A stretch of 13,173 nucleotides of DNA from Actinomycetes bacterium (GTDB lineage Bacteria; Actinomycetota; Acidimicrobiia; Acidimicrobiales; RAAP-2). Shown piece after piece: positions 1-5,729 of the stretch. The notes below the pieces were generated by a model, which had not been told where the DNA came from, did not search any database, and saw only the letters and a program-made list of their open reading frames with translations. The position numbers were made by a program, and so were the translations under genes. Where the stretch lies: the NCBI GenBank assembly GCA_021781315.1, contig JAJXXB010000081.1, forward strand, positions 1 to 13,173. Direction: 5' to 3'. Every line of letters begins with the position of its first letter. Position 1 is the first letter of the stretch.

Positions 1-350
1 GCGCGGTGCTGCTGGGACGACTTCGTGCGGGCGGCATCGTCGGACTGCTGTGCGATCGCGACATCCAGGGCAACGGCGTCGAGGTGGAGTTCTTCGGGCG
101 CCGCGTGACGCTGCCGGCCGGCCCGGCGACCCTGGCCCTGCGAACCGGCGCGGCCCTGGTGGTCGCGGCGTGCTACTCGGGTCCCGGACTCGATCATCAC
201 GCGATCGTGCGCCCGCCGCTCGAGATCTCCCGCGAGGGTCGGCTCAGTGCCGACGTGACGCGGGTGACCCAGATGATCGCGACCGAGCTCGAGGAGCTGA
301 TCCGCCGCGCGCCCGAGCAGTGGCACGTGCTCGAGGAGCGCTTTACGTGA
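1..350 (+). CDS. Phosphatidylinositol mannoside acyltransferase (C-terminal part)
   Basis: The gene enters from the left edge; codons are in frame from base 3 and 115 residues are visible before the TGA at 348-350. The fragment carries the C-terminal block of the lysophospholipid/lauroyl acyltransferase (HtrB/LpxL-like) family: a GGIVGLLCDRD segment, then GNGVEVEFFGRRVTLPAGPA and LALRTGAALV, ending near an EQWHVLEE stretch comparable to the EQWH-type ending of the family. In actinobacteria the member next to pimA is PatA (Rv2611c-like), which transfers a fatty acyl chain from acyl-CoA to the mannose of PIM at the membrane. The catalytic HX4D-like motif would lie upstream and is not visible. 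Its stop overlaps the pimA start by 4 nt (GTGA), so the two are probably translationally coupled. Family assignment is firm; PIM specificity rests on the neighbour. Confidence 0.85.
   Translation, partial: AVLLGRLRAGGIVGLLCDRDIQGNGVEVEFFGRRVTLPAGPATLALRTGAALVVAACYSGPGLDHHAIVRPPLEISREGRLSADVTRVTQMIATELEELIRRAPEQWHVLEERFT
333..338 (+). promoter_or_regulatory. Shine-Dalgarno for pimA
   Basis: GAGGAG lies 8 nt before the GTG at 347 and inside the end of the acyltransferase gene. It supports the GTG at 347 as the pimA start. The reading frame is open far upstream to about position 50, but that part only reads the acyltransferase DNA out of frame. Confidence 0.6.
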
Positions 351-1453
351 GTCGCGTCGCTCTCGTCTCGCCCTACGCCCTGTCGGTGCCGGGCGGTGCC
401 CAAGAGCAGGTTCTCTCGATGAGTCGCGAACTCGCCCGTCGCGATCACGAGGTCCTGGTGGTGGCGCCCGACTCGCGCGATCGCGCGACCTACGACACGC
501 CGGCGCGCGTGGCGCGATTCGGCTCGCGGCTCTCACTGCCGGCGAACGGCTCGAAGGCGCCGCTGACCCTCTCGTTGGCGGCCGCGCGCGCCGCGCGGCG
601 CACCATCGAGGACTTTCGCCCGCACGTCGTGCACTTCCACGAGCCCTTCGCGCCGTTGATCGGTTGGTCGAGCCTGTGGCGCCATCGCGCACCGGCCGTC
701 GCCACGTTTCACCGCAGCGGCTCGGGCCCGGCGCTGCGCCTCACTCGACCGCTCCTCGCCGCGCTGTCCCACCGCCTCGACGTCGCGGTCGCCGTCTCGC
801 CGGCCGCGGCCGCCACGTGGTCCGCCGCCGCGCCCCTTGCACCCGAGGTGCTCTTCAACGGCTTTGAGACGGAGCGCTTTCGCGCCTTTGCCCGCGAGGT
901 GCCCGAGGAGGTGCACGTGATCTTCGTGGGCCGCCTGGAGGCGAGGAAGGGCGCGAGTGACGTGATCCGCGCGATTCAGATCCACAACGCCGCGCACCCG
1001 GGATCCCCCTGGCGCCTGCGCATCGTGGGCGACGGGCCCCAGCGCGGCGCGCTCGAGGAGCTGGCGAGCGGCGACGAGTACATCAGCTTCCTCGGGGCGC
1101 TCGCCGACGAGAAGAAGCGCGCCCTGCTGCGACGCTCGAGTGTGGCGGTGGCGGCCTCGACCCACGGCGAGAGCTTCGGACTCGTCGTCCTGGAGCCGAT
1201 GGCGAGCGAGGTGCCGGTCGTGGCCTCGGACATCGAGGGCTATCGCGACGCCGCGAGCGGGTACGCGACGCTGTTTCGCCCCGGCGATCCCGCCTCGCTC
1301 GCCGACGCCCTTGGCGAGGCGCTCGCCACGACCACGCCCGAGAGCATCGCGGCGGCGCGAGCGCACGCGGAGAACTGGTCGATGGCGCACCTCATGGATC
1401 TCTACGAGGGCCTCTACGAACGGGCTCGGGGCGAATTTTCCCGAGTCCGGTAG
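347..1453 (+). CDS. pimA: Phosphatidylinositol alpha-mannosyltransferase PimA
   Basis: This 368-residue GT4-family (GT-B fold) glycosyltransferase is predicted to transfer the first mannose from GDP-mannose to phosphatidylinositol at the cytoplasmic membrane face. The N-terminal domain starts SRVALVSPYALSVPGGAQEQ, with the glycine-rich loop G16-G17 matching the PimA GGVQ loop. It also has HFHEPFAP (about 96-103) and ATFHRSG with H122, at the place of mycobacterial H118. The C-terminal domain has VGRLEARKG (R196 and K201, the donor phosphate-binding pair), RIVGDGP (225-231) and the EX7E motif E275/E283 in HGESFGLVVLEPMA. The length is close to mycobacterial PimA (about 378-386). It overlaps the upstream acyltransferase by 4 nt, the patA-pimA arrangement known from Actinobacteria. 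Another GT4 acceptor cannot be fully excluded, but context and motifs agree on PimA. Confidence 0.88.
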   Translation: MSRVALVSPYALSVPGGAQEQVLSMSRELARRDHEVLVVAPDSRDRATYDTPARVARFGSRLSLPANGSKAPLTLSLAAARAARRTIEDFRPHVVHFHEPFAPLIGWSSLWRHRAPAVATFHRSGSGPALRLTRPLLAALSHRLDVAVAVSPAAAATWSAAAPLAPEVLFNGFETERFRAFAREVPEEVHVIFVGRLEARKGASDVIRAIQIHNAAHPGSPWRLRIVGDGPQRGALEELASGDEYISFLGALADEKKRALLRRSSVAVAASTHGESFGLVVLEPMASEVPVVASDIEGYRDAASGYATLFRPGDPASLADALGEALATTTPESIAAARAHAENWSMAHLMDLYEGLYERARGEFSRVR

Positions 1454-1462
1454 CCTGTTCGC
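1451..1462 (+). promoter_or_regulatory. Putative leaderless promoter of the M48-like gene (-10 TAGCCT)
   Basis: TAGCCT at 1451-1456 fits the actinobacterial TAnnnT -10 and ends 6 nt before the GTG at 1463. No Shine-Dalgarno is present. The first three bases are the TAG stop codon of pimA. No clear -35 is visible. Transcription would start at or next to the start codon. Confidence 0.45.
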
Positions 1463-2356
1463 GTGGCGACGAAGAATCGACCGCGCTCGCGCCGGTCACA
1501 ACATCGAGAGGGGACCCCCTACGTGGCCCCCGTGCTCGACCCGACGTGGCAGAGCCCCTACGTGCCCTCGGCCGCGGAGCGTCACGCCAACGCCGCGGCG
1601 CTTCGCCGCTTCGCGATTCGCCGCAAGATCCCGGCTTCGATCACCGTGGCCGTCGCGGTGGTCGTCTTGGTGGCCCTGTTCTCGGTCAGCGTCTGGCTGC
1701 CGGTGCTCGCTCTGCTCATCGCCCTCGTCTACGCCTGGGACCTGCGCCGCTCGCTCGTGGGCATCGAGCGCCAGGGCCAACGTCTCGGTGACGCCATGCG
1801 CGAGGCGTTTCGCGTCGCCGGTACGTCGACCGACCGGGCGCGCCTGGAGACGATCATCGAGCGTCTGACGGCGACCTTTGGCGTCGACGGCGTCGAGGCG
1901 GTCATCGTCGACGACCCCGTCTACAACGCCGCGCTGGTACCGAACGGTTCGGGCCTGAACTTCTTCATCACCGCGGCCGCGGTGCACGACTTCGAACTCA
2001 TCGAGATCGAGGGCGTCGTCGCGCACTGCCTGGCCCGCCATCGCCTGGGACTGCTCGAGCGCCAGAGCGCCGCGGCGGTCGCCAACGTGAGCGACGAGGT
2101 TCGTCGCGAGCTGTTCAGTCCGGGTAGCGCCTATCGAGCCGACGAGGTGGCCGCGGCCACGATCCGCTACCCCCTGGGCCTGGCGGCGGCGCTGCGGCGC
2201 TGTGCGAACCAGGCCGTGCCGAGCACGTCCTTCTTCGCCGGGACCGCCTACGCCCAGTGGCGCGGGGTCTGGTTCAACCCGGCCTCGGGGCGCGCGACCG
2301 ATTTCTCGGACCTCGATGACGTCACCGTGCGCGCCGCGGCCCTCGAAGAGTGGTGA
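1463..2356 (+). CDS. Membrane protein resembling an inactive M48 (HtpX-like) peptidase
   Basis: This 297-residue protein is of unknown function. Residues 1-56 are hydrophilic and basic. Two adjacent hydrophobic helices follow (about 58-75 and 78-92), then WDLRR, so the soluble domain should face the cytoplasm, as in HtpX. Residues 125-297 follow the M48 plan: a VEAVIVDDPVYNA strand with the conserved NA (N155), GLNFFITAAA matching the usual TxGLL region, then EGVVAHCLARHRLG where the family has LAHELAHxxxxD. Next come YRAD (224-227) where M48 has the E-A-D third ligand, RYPLGLAAAL (235-244) matching tRyPpgLasAL, and a final VRAAALEEW similar to the eRIaaLre end. The HExxH motif reads H188-C-L-A-R192 and the ligand Glu is R225, so the metal site appears lost. 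It is probably a pseudoenzyme; its role and partner are unknown. The GTG at 1463 is chosen from the -10 hexamer 6 nt upstream. Confidence 0.6.
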   Translation: MATKNRPRSRRSQHREGTPYVAPVLDPTWQSPYVPSAAERHANAAALRRFAIRRKIPASITVAVAVVVLVALFSVSVWLPVLALLIALVYAWDLRRSLVGIERQGQRLGDAMREAFRVAGTSTDRARLETIIERLTATFGVDGVEAVIVDDPVYNAALVPNGSGLNFFITAAAVHDFELIEIEGVVAHCLARHRLGLLERQSAAAVANVSDEVRRELFSPGSAYRADEVAAATIRYPLGLAAALRRCANQAVPSTSFFAGTAYAQWRGVWFNPASGRATDFSDLDDVTVRAAALEEW

Positions 2357-2359
2357 GGA

Positions 2360-2379
2360 ACGCCCGGTAAAGTGGGCGT
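2360..2379 (+). promoter_or_regulatory. pdxS promoter (-10 TAAAGT) inside an inverted repeat
   Basis: TAAAGT at 2368-2373 ends 6 nt before the pdxS ATG with no Shine-Dalgarno, the leaderless pattern. It is framed by perfect 6-base arms, ACGCCC (2360-2365) and GGGCGT (2374-2379), with an 8-base spacer that contains the whole hexamer. The second arm abuts the ATG. This looks like an operator covering the -10. In a read-through transcript from upstream it could also form a hairpin just before the start codon. The binding protein is not known. Confidence 0.5.
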
Positions 2380-3270
2380 ATGAGCCCAGAGACCCCTTCC
2401 ACCGGTAGCCAACTCGTCAAGCGCGGCCTGGCCGACATGCTGCGGGGGGGAGTGATCATGGATGTGGTCAACCCCGAGCAGGCCAAGATCGCCGAGGACG
2501 CCGGCGCGGTCGCGGTGATGGCCCTCGAGCGCGTGCCGAGCGACATCCGTCGCGACGGCGGCGTCGCGCGCATGTCCGACCCCCAGATGATCCAAGAGAT
2601 CCAGGCGACCGTCACCATCCCGGTGATGGCCAAGGCGCGCATCGGACACTTCGCCGAGGCCCAGATCCTCCAGGCCCTCAACGTGGACTACATCGACGAA
2701 TCCGAAGTGCTGACCCCGGCCGATGAGGAGAACCACATCGACAAGTGGGCCTTCACCGTGCCCTTCGTCTGCGGGGCGACCAACCTGGGCGAGGCGCTGC
2801 GGCGCATCGGCGAGGGCGCCTGCCTGATCCGCTCCAAGGGTGAGGCCGGCACCGGCAACGTGGTCGAGGCCGTGCGGCACCTGCGCACGATCAACGCCCA
2901 GATGCGACGCCTCCAGAGCGCCGACGCCTCCGAGCTCTTCGCCCTGGCCAAGGACTTGGGCGCGCCGCTGCCCCTGGTGCGCGAGGTGGCCGAGACCGGG
3001 CACCTGCCCGTGCCGATGTTCTGCGCCGGGGGCATCTCCACGCCCGCGGACGCGTCGCTCGTCCTCCAGCTCGGTGCCGAGGCCGTCTTCGTGGGCTCGG
3101 GGATCTTCAAGAGCGAAGACCCCACGCGCATGGCCCACGCCATCGTCGAGGCCACCACTCACTTCCGCGACGCCGACGTCGTGGCCAAGGTCTCGACCGG
3201 ACTCGGCGCGGCGATGCGCGGGGCCGAGACCGCGACGCTCGAGCAGCGTCTGGCCGAACGCGGCTGGTAG
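2380..3270 (+). CDS. pdxS: Pyridoxal 5'-phosphate synthase subunit PdxS
   Basis: PdxS (296 residues) condenses ribose 5-phosphate, glyceraldehyde 3-phosphate and ammonia into PLP in the DXP-independent vitamin B6 pathway. It forms a dodecameric (beta/alpha)8-barrel core that receives ammonia from PdxT. The sequence is highly conserved. It has [18 protein letters not shown] with D28, the signature [17 protein letters not shown] with Schiff-base lysine K85, the block [30 protein letters not shown], and [10 protein letters not shown] with the second lysine K153. These match B. subtilis D24, K81 and K149 with a constant offset of four. Glycine-rich phosphate loops are in [10 protein letters not shown] and [10 protein letters not shown]. 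It ends ERGW, as the mycobacterial enzyme does (QRGW). The TAG stop overlaps the pdxT GTG by one base. A run of seven G at 2444-2450 is in frame and encodes conserved residues. Confidence 0.97.
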   Translation: MSPETPSTGSQLVKRGLADMLRGGVIMDVVNPEQAKIAEDAGAVAVMALERVPSDIRRDGGVARMSDPQMIQEIQATVTIPVMAKARIGHFAEAQILQALNVDYIDESEVLTPADEENHIDKWAFTVPFVCGATNLGEALRRIGEGACLIRSKGEAGTGNVVEAVRHLRTINAQMRRLQSADASELFALAKDLGAPLPLVREVAETGHLPVPMFCAGGISTPADASLVLQLGAEAVFVGSGIFKSEDPTRMAHAIVEATTHFRDADVVAKVSTGLGAAMRGAETATLEQRLAERGW

Positions 3271-3854
3271 TGCGCGTCGGCGTCCTCGCCCTTCAGGGCG
3301 ACGTGCGTGAGCACTCCGCGACCTTGCGCGCCCTGGGGGCCGAACCCGTCGCGGTGCGACGCGCCGAGCACCTCGAGGGCCTCTCCGGCGTGATCCTGCC
3401 CGGCGGGGAGTCCACGGCGATCGCCCACCTGCTCAGCACGTCGGGCCTGCGTGAGCCACTGGCCAAGGAGATCGAGTCCGGGATGGGGGTCTTTGGCACC
3501 TGCGCGGGACTGATCCTGCTCTCGCGCCAGGTGCTCGATGGTCGCGCCGACCAGTGGAGCTACGGCGCGCTGGACGTCGCGGTGCGCCGCAACGGCTACG
3601 GACGCCAGGTGGCGAGTTTCGAAACGACCCTCGAGGTCGAGGGCCTCGGCGAGGTCCCGGGAGTCTTCATCCGCGCGCCCAAGATCGAGTCCTGGAGCGA
3701 GTCGGTCGATGTCCTGGCCAGCCACGACCACGGTGACGGGGCCTTCCCGGTGCTCGTTCGCCAGGGTCCGGTGTGGGGCTGCGCGTTCCACCCCGAACTC
3801 ACGAGCGACACCAGGGTGCACGAGCTCTTCGTCTCGTCGTTGATCGACCGCTAG
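3270..3854 (+). CDS. pdxT: Pyridoxal 5'-phosphate synthase glutaminase subunit PdxT
   Basis: PdxT is the class I glutamine amidotransferase that hydrolyses glutamine and channels ammonia to PdxS. Its 194 residues match the usual 185-200. Visible motifs are VGVLALQGDVREH at the N-terminus, ILPGGEST (42-49), the nucleophile elbow FGTCAGLILLS with C78, FIRAPKIE (133-140), and the His-Glu of the triad in CAFHPEL (H174, E176). The GTG start at 3270 shares its G with the pdxS stop (TAGTG), so the two subunits should be made together by termination-reinitiation. There is no separate Shine-Dalgarno. In M. tuberculosis an acyl-CoA thioesterase gene lies between pdxS and pdxT; here nothing does. Confidence 0.96.
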   Translation: MRVGVLALQGDVREHSATLRALGAEPVAVRRAEHLEGLSGVILPGGESTAIAHLLSTSGLREPLAKEIESGMGVFGTCAGLILLSRQVLDGRADQWSYGALDVAVRRNGYGRQVASFETTLEVEGLGEVPGVFIRAPKIESWSESVDVLASHDHGDGAFPVLVRQGPVWGCAFHPELTSDTRVHELFVSSLIDR

Positions 3855-3857
3855 CAT
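3852..3857 (+). promoter_or_regulatory. Putative -10 element of yebC (TAGCAT)
   Basis: TAGCAT fits TAnnnT and its first three bases are the pdxT stop codon. A start site about 7 nt downstream would give a leader of about 20 nt holding the GC palindrome (3864-3875) and the AGGAGG. No convincing -35 is seen. Confidence 0.3.
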
Positions 3858-3863
3858 TAACGC

Positions 3864-3875
3864 GCCCCGCGGGGC
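3864..3875 (+). promoter_or_regulatory. Perfect 12-bp GC palindrome directly before the yebC Shine-Dalgarno
   Basis: GCCCCGCGGGGC is its own reverse complement and ends one base before the AGGAGG at 3876. As RNA it can form a GCCC/GGGC stem with a CGCG loop. There is no following T-run, so it is not a canonical intrinsic terminator. It could be an operator or a small 5' hairpin of the yebC leader, or it may be chance in GC-rich DNA. Confidence 0.35.
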
Positions 3876-3881
3876 AGGAGG
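3876..3881 (+). promoter_or_regulatory. Shine-Dalgarno for yebC
   Basis: A full AGGAGG lies 4 nt before the ATG at 3886. It is the strongest ribosome-binding site in the window and fixes the yebC start. Confidence 0.8.
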
Positions 3882-3885
3882 AACT

Positions 3886-4635
3886 ATGTCCGGCCATTCG
3901 AAGTGGGCGACGACCAAACACCGTAAGGGAGCCAAGGACAGCGCTCGCGCCAAGGTGTTCGCCAAGATCATCCGTCAGGTGGAAGTCGCCGCGCGCGAGG
4001 GCGGGGGAGACCCCGCCGCCAACGCCAGCCTGCGCACGATGTTTCAAAAGGCCCGCGAGGCCTCGGTGCCCATCGACACGATCGAGCGCGCCATCAAGCG
4101 CGGCACGGGCGAGCTCGAGGGCGCGCGCTACGAGGCGGTGACCTACGAGGGGTACGCCCCCGGCGGGATCGCGGTCATTGTCGAGACGCTCACCGACAAC
4201 CGCAACCGCACCAGCGCCGAGATCAAGCACCTGTTCTCCAAGAACGGCGGCTCCATCGCCGAGCCCGGCGCGGTCTCCTGGCAGTTCGACCGCAAGGGCG
4301 CGATCGAGGTCGCGGGACCCCTCGATGAGGACCAGCTGCTCGAGTGGGTCCTCGAGGCCGGGGGCGAGAACATGTCGGCCAACGGCGACAACTTCCTCGT
4401 CACCACCGAGCCGACCGACCTCGGTAAGGTCCGCGACGCCCTCGAGGGCTTTGGCGTGAAGGTGCAGTCCGCCGATCTCACGCTCGAGGCCCAGAACCAG
4501 ATCGAGATCAGCGACGCCAGCGACGCCAAGAAGATCCTGCGCCTGATCGATGCCATCGACGACCACGACGACGTCCAAAACGTCTACGCCAACTTCGACG
4601 TCGCCGACGAGATCCTGGCCTCGCTCGAGGAGTAG
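3886..4635 (+). CDS. yebC: YebC/PmpR/TACO1 family protein
   Basis: The 249 residues are full length for the family. The N-terminal domain opens with the invariant SGHSKWATTKHRKGAKDSAR (2-21), where family members usually have SGHSKWxxIKHKK, followed by FAKIIRQVEVAAREGGGDP. The central signature YEGYAPGGIAVIVE (87-100), TDNRNRT (103-109) and HLFSKNGG (115-122) is intact, as is SWQFDRKG (131-138). YebC proteins were long annotated as transcriptional regulators. Mitochondrial TACO1 and later bacterial work point to a ribosome-linked role in translation. In many bacteria the gene sits just before ruvCAB, as here. It appears to have its own promoter and Shine-Dalgarno. Family call certain; molecular role in this organism is inference. 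Confidence 0.95.
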   Translation: MSGHSKWATTKHRKGAKDSARAKVFAKIIRQVEVAAREGGGDPAANASLRTMFQKAREASVPIDTIERAIKRGTGELEGARYEAVTYEGYAPGGIAVIVETLTDNRNRTSAEIKHLFSKNGGSIAEPGAVSWQFDRKGAIEVAGPLDEDQLLEWVLEAGGENMSANGDNFLVTTEPTDLGKVRDALEGFGVKVQSADLTLEAQNQIEISDASDAKKILRLIDAIDDHDDVQNVYANFDVADEILASLEE

Positions 4636-4661
4636 TTCCACTCCCGCGCGGTGGGGCTGGG

Positions 4662-4667
4662 TAATAT
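4662..4667 (+). promoter_or_regulatory. Putative leaderless promoter of ruvCAB (-10 TAATAT)
   Basis: TAATAT differs from the TATAAT consensus at two of six positions and is the most AT-rich hexamer in the local DNA. It ends 7 nt before the ruvC ATG at 4675. There is no Shine-Dalgarno. The LexA box begins at the next base, so a bound repressor would cover the start site. Confidence 0.6.
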
Positions 4668-4681
4668 CGAACGTATGTTCG
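4668..4681 (+). promoter_or_regulatory. LexA binding site (SOS box) across the ruvC start codon
   Basis: CGAAC-GTAT-GTTCG fits every position of the Gram-positive/actinobacterial SOS consensus CGAACrnryGTTCG, with perfect 5-base arms. It starts immediately after the TAATAT hexamer and includes the ATG (4675-4677) and codon 2, so the operator overlaps the probable transcription start and the first codons. ruvC is a known SOS gene in several bacteria, including mycobacteria. I saw no second match to GAAC-N4-GTTC near the other promoters of the window. Confidence 0.85.
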
Positions 4682-5181
4682 TACTTGGCATCGACCCGGG
4701 CCTGACCCGCTGCGGGTTCGGCCTCGTCGAGGGGGGCCTCGCCGGGCCCGAGTCCTTCCGCGCCGCGACGGCCGGCGTGCTGGCGACCGATCCGAGCGCG
4801 CCGGTCGAGACGCGACTGGCCCAGATCTACACGGACCTGGGCGAGCTCTACGACCAGTACTCACCCGACGTCGTCGTCGTTGAGCGGATCTTCTTCATGC
4901 GCAACGCCAAGACGGCGATCCCCGTCGCCCAGGCGAGCGGTGTCGCGGTGGCCCTCGCGGGCGCGCGTGGCGCCCTGGTTCGCCAATTCACCTCCCAGGA
5001 GGTGAAGCTCGCGGTGGCCGGCTACGGCGCGGCGAGCAAGGCCCAGGTCCAGGGCATGGTCGCTCGTCTGTGCTCACTCGCGTCGGTGCCGCGCCCGCCC
5101 GACGCCGCCGACGCGCTCGCCCTGGCGATCACCTATCTCATGGTGGCGCGCCTCGAGTCGCGCTACCCGGTGGCCACGTGA
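4675..5181 (+). CDS. ruvC: Crossover junction endodeoxyribonuclease RuvC
   Basis: RuvC is the dimeric, Mg-dependent resolvase that nicks Holliday junctions symmetrically after RuvAB branch migration. The 168 residues show FVLGIDPGLTRCGFGLVE with catalytic D7, then VVVERIFFMRNAKTA with E70, and PPDAADALALAI with D143 and D146. This gives the full four-acid RNase H-like site. Length is within the family range (about 160-185). The ATG at 4675 is chosen because RuvC normally begins M-x-VLGIDPG, and because the -10 and LexA box fit there. A GTG at 4651 in the same frame would add eight unsupported residues upstream of the -10. The stop overlaps the ruvA start by 4 nt. Confidence 0.97.
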   Translation: MFVLGIDPGLTRCGFGLVEGGLAGPESFRAATAGVLATDPSAPVETRLAQIYTDLGELYDQYSPDVVVVERIFFMRNAKTAIPVAQASGVAVALAGARGALVRQFTSQEVKLAVAGYGAASKAQVQGMVARLCSLASVPRPPDAADALALAITYLMVARLESRYPVAT

Positions 5182-5729
5182 TCGGCTGGCTCGCCGGGGT
5201 CGTGCGTCGTAACGACGCGGGCGTGGTGATCCTCGACGTGGGCGGGGTGGGATATCAGATCCATTTGGCCTCGCGCCGCGAGGTGGCGGTGGGCTCCTCG
5301 CTCGAAGTGCACGTGCGCACCGCGGTGCGCGACGACACGATCCTGCTTTACGGGTTCCTCGAGCCCGAGGAGCGAGACTTCTTTGACCAACTCCTCGCCA
5401 CCCCCGGCGTGGGTCCCTCGACGGCGCTGGCGGCTCTTCGCACGATGGACATGGCCGACCTTGTGGCGGCCATCGAGGCCGGCGACGTGAAGACCGTCTC
5501 GACCGTGCCCGGGGTGGGAGCCAAGACCGCCAGTCGCATCGTGCTCGAACTGCGCGGCAAGGTGGTGGCGCCACTCGAGCCGGTCGTGGTGCCGCGAGAC
5601 CTCGACGACGCCCTTCGCTCGTTGGGTTACTCGGCGAGCGAGATCCGCGACGCGCTCGCCGACGTGGACATCCCCGACGACGAGGCCGCCGCGTTGCGCG
5701 TCGCCCTCTCGCGACTGGGACGATCGTGA
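5178..5729 (+). CDS. ruvA: Holliday junction branch migration protein RuvA
   Basis: RuvA forms tetramers that hold the four-way junction open and load RuvB rings. The 183 residues have the three expected domains. The N-terminal OB fold runs about 1-63 (MIGWLAGVV, VGGVGYQIHL, LLYGF). Its acidic-pin residues are probably D52-D53, in the place of E. coli E55-D56. Two helix-hairpin-helix motifs follow, TPGVGPSTA (75-83) and VPGVGAKTAS (110-119). The C-terminal RuvB-binding domain (about 142-183) has DALRSLGYSASEIRDAL. It is slightly shorter than average because the linker (about 130-141) is short. The start is GTG in a GTGA overlap with ruvC, and it ends in the same kind of overlap with ruvB. Confidence 0.97.
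   Translation: MIGWLAGVVRRNDAGVVILDVGGVGYQIHLASRREVAVGSSLEVHVRTAVRDDTILLYGFLEPEERDFFDQLLATPGVGPSTALAALRTMDMADLVAAIEAGDVKTVSTVPGVGAKTASRIVLELRGKVVAPLEPVVVPRDLDDALRSLGYSASEIRDALADVDIPDDEAAALRVALSRLGRS

Noticed and set aside
50..346. In-frame upstream extension of pimA (open from about position 50).
   Set aside because: The extension is Arg/Gly/Pro-rich with no family similarity and reads through the conserved acyltransferase frame. The GTG at 347 has a Shine-Dalgarno and gives the conserved PimA N-terminus.
1430..1445. Imperfect dyad GGGGCGAA/TTTTCCCG at the end of pimA.
   Set aside because: Two mismatches and one wobble within 16 bases inside a coding region. It could overlap a -35, but the evidence is too weak.
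2444..2450. Run of seven G in pdxS as a possible frameshift or phase-variable site.
   Set aside because: The frame is intact and the run encodes the conserved LRGGV of PdxS, so codon demand explains it.
2248..3162. Long minus-strand open frame opposite pdxS, and similar ones at 533-1390, 3159-3971, 3799-4641, 9698-10816 and 10919-11881.
   Set aside because: Translations are rich in Arg, Gly, Ala, His and Asp with no recognisable domain, and each lies opposite a highly conserved gene. Such open frames are expected from GC-rich third positions.
4637..4656. Possible terminator after yebC (CCAC ... GTGG).
   Set aside because: The stem is only 4 bp with a 9-nt loop and no T-run, and it merges into the ruvC promoter.
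4651..4674. Alternative GTG start for ruvC at 4651.
   Set aside because: It adds eight residues not seen in RuvC proteins and would lie upstream of the -10. The ATG at 4675 gives the standard M-x-VLGIDPG start.
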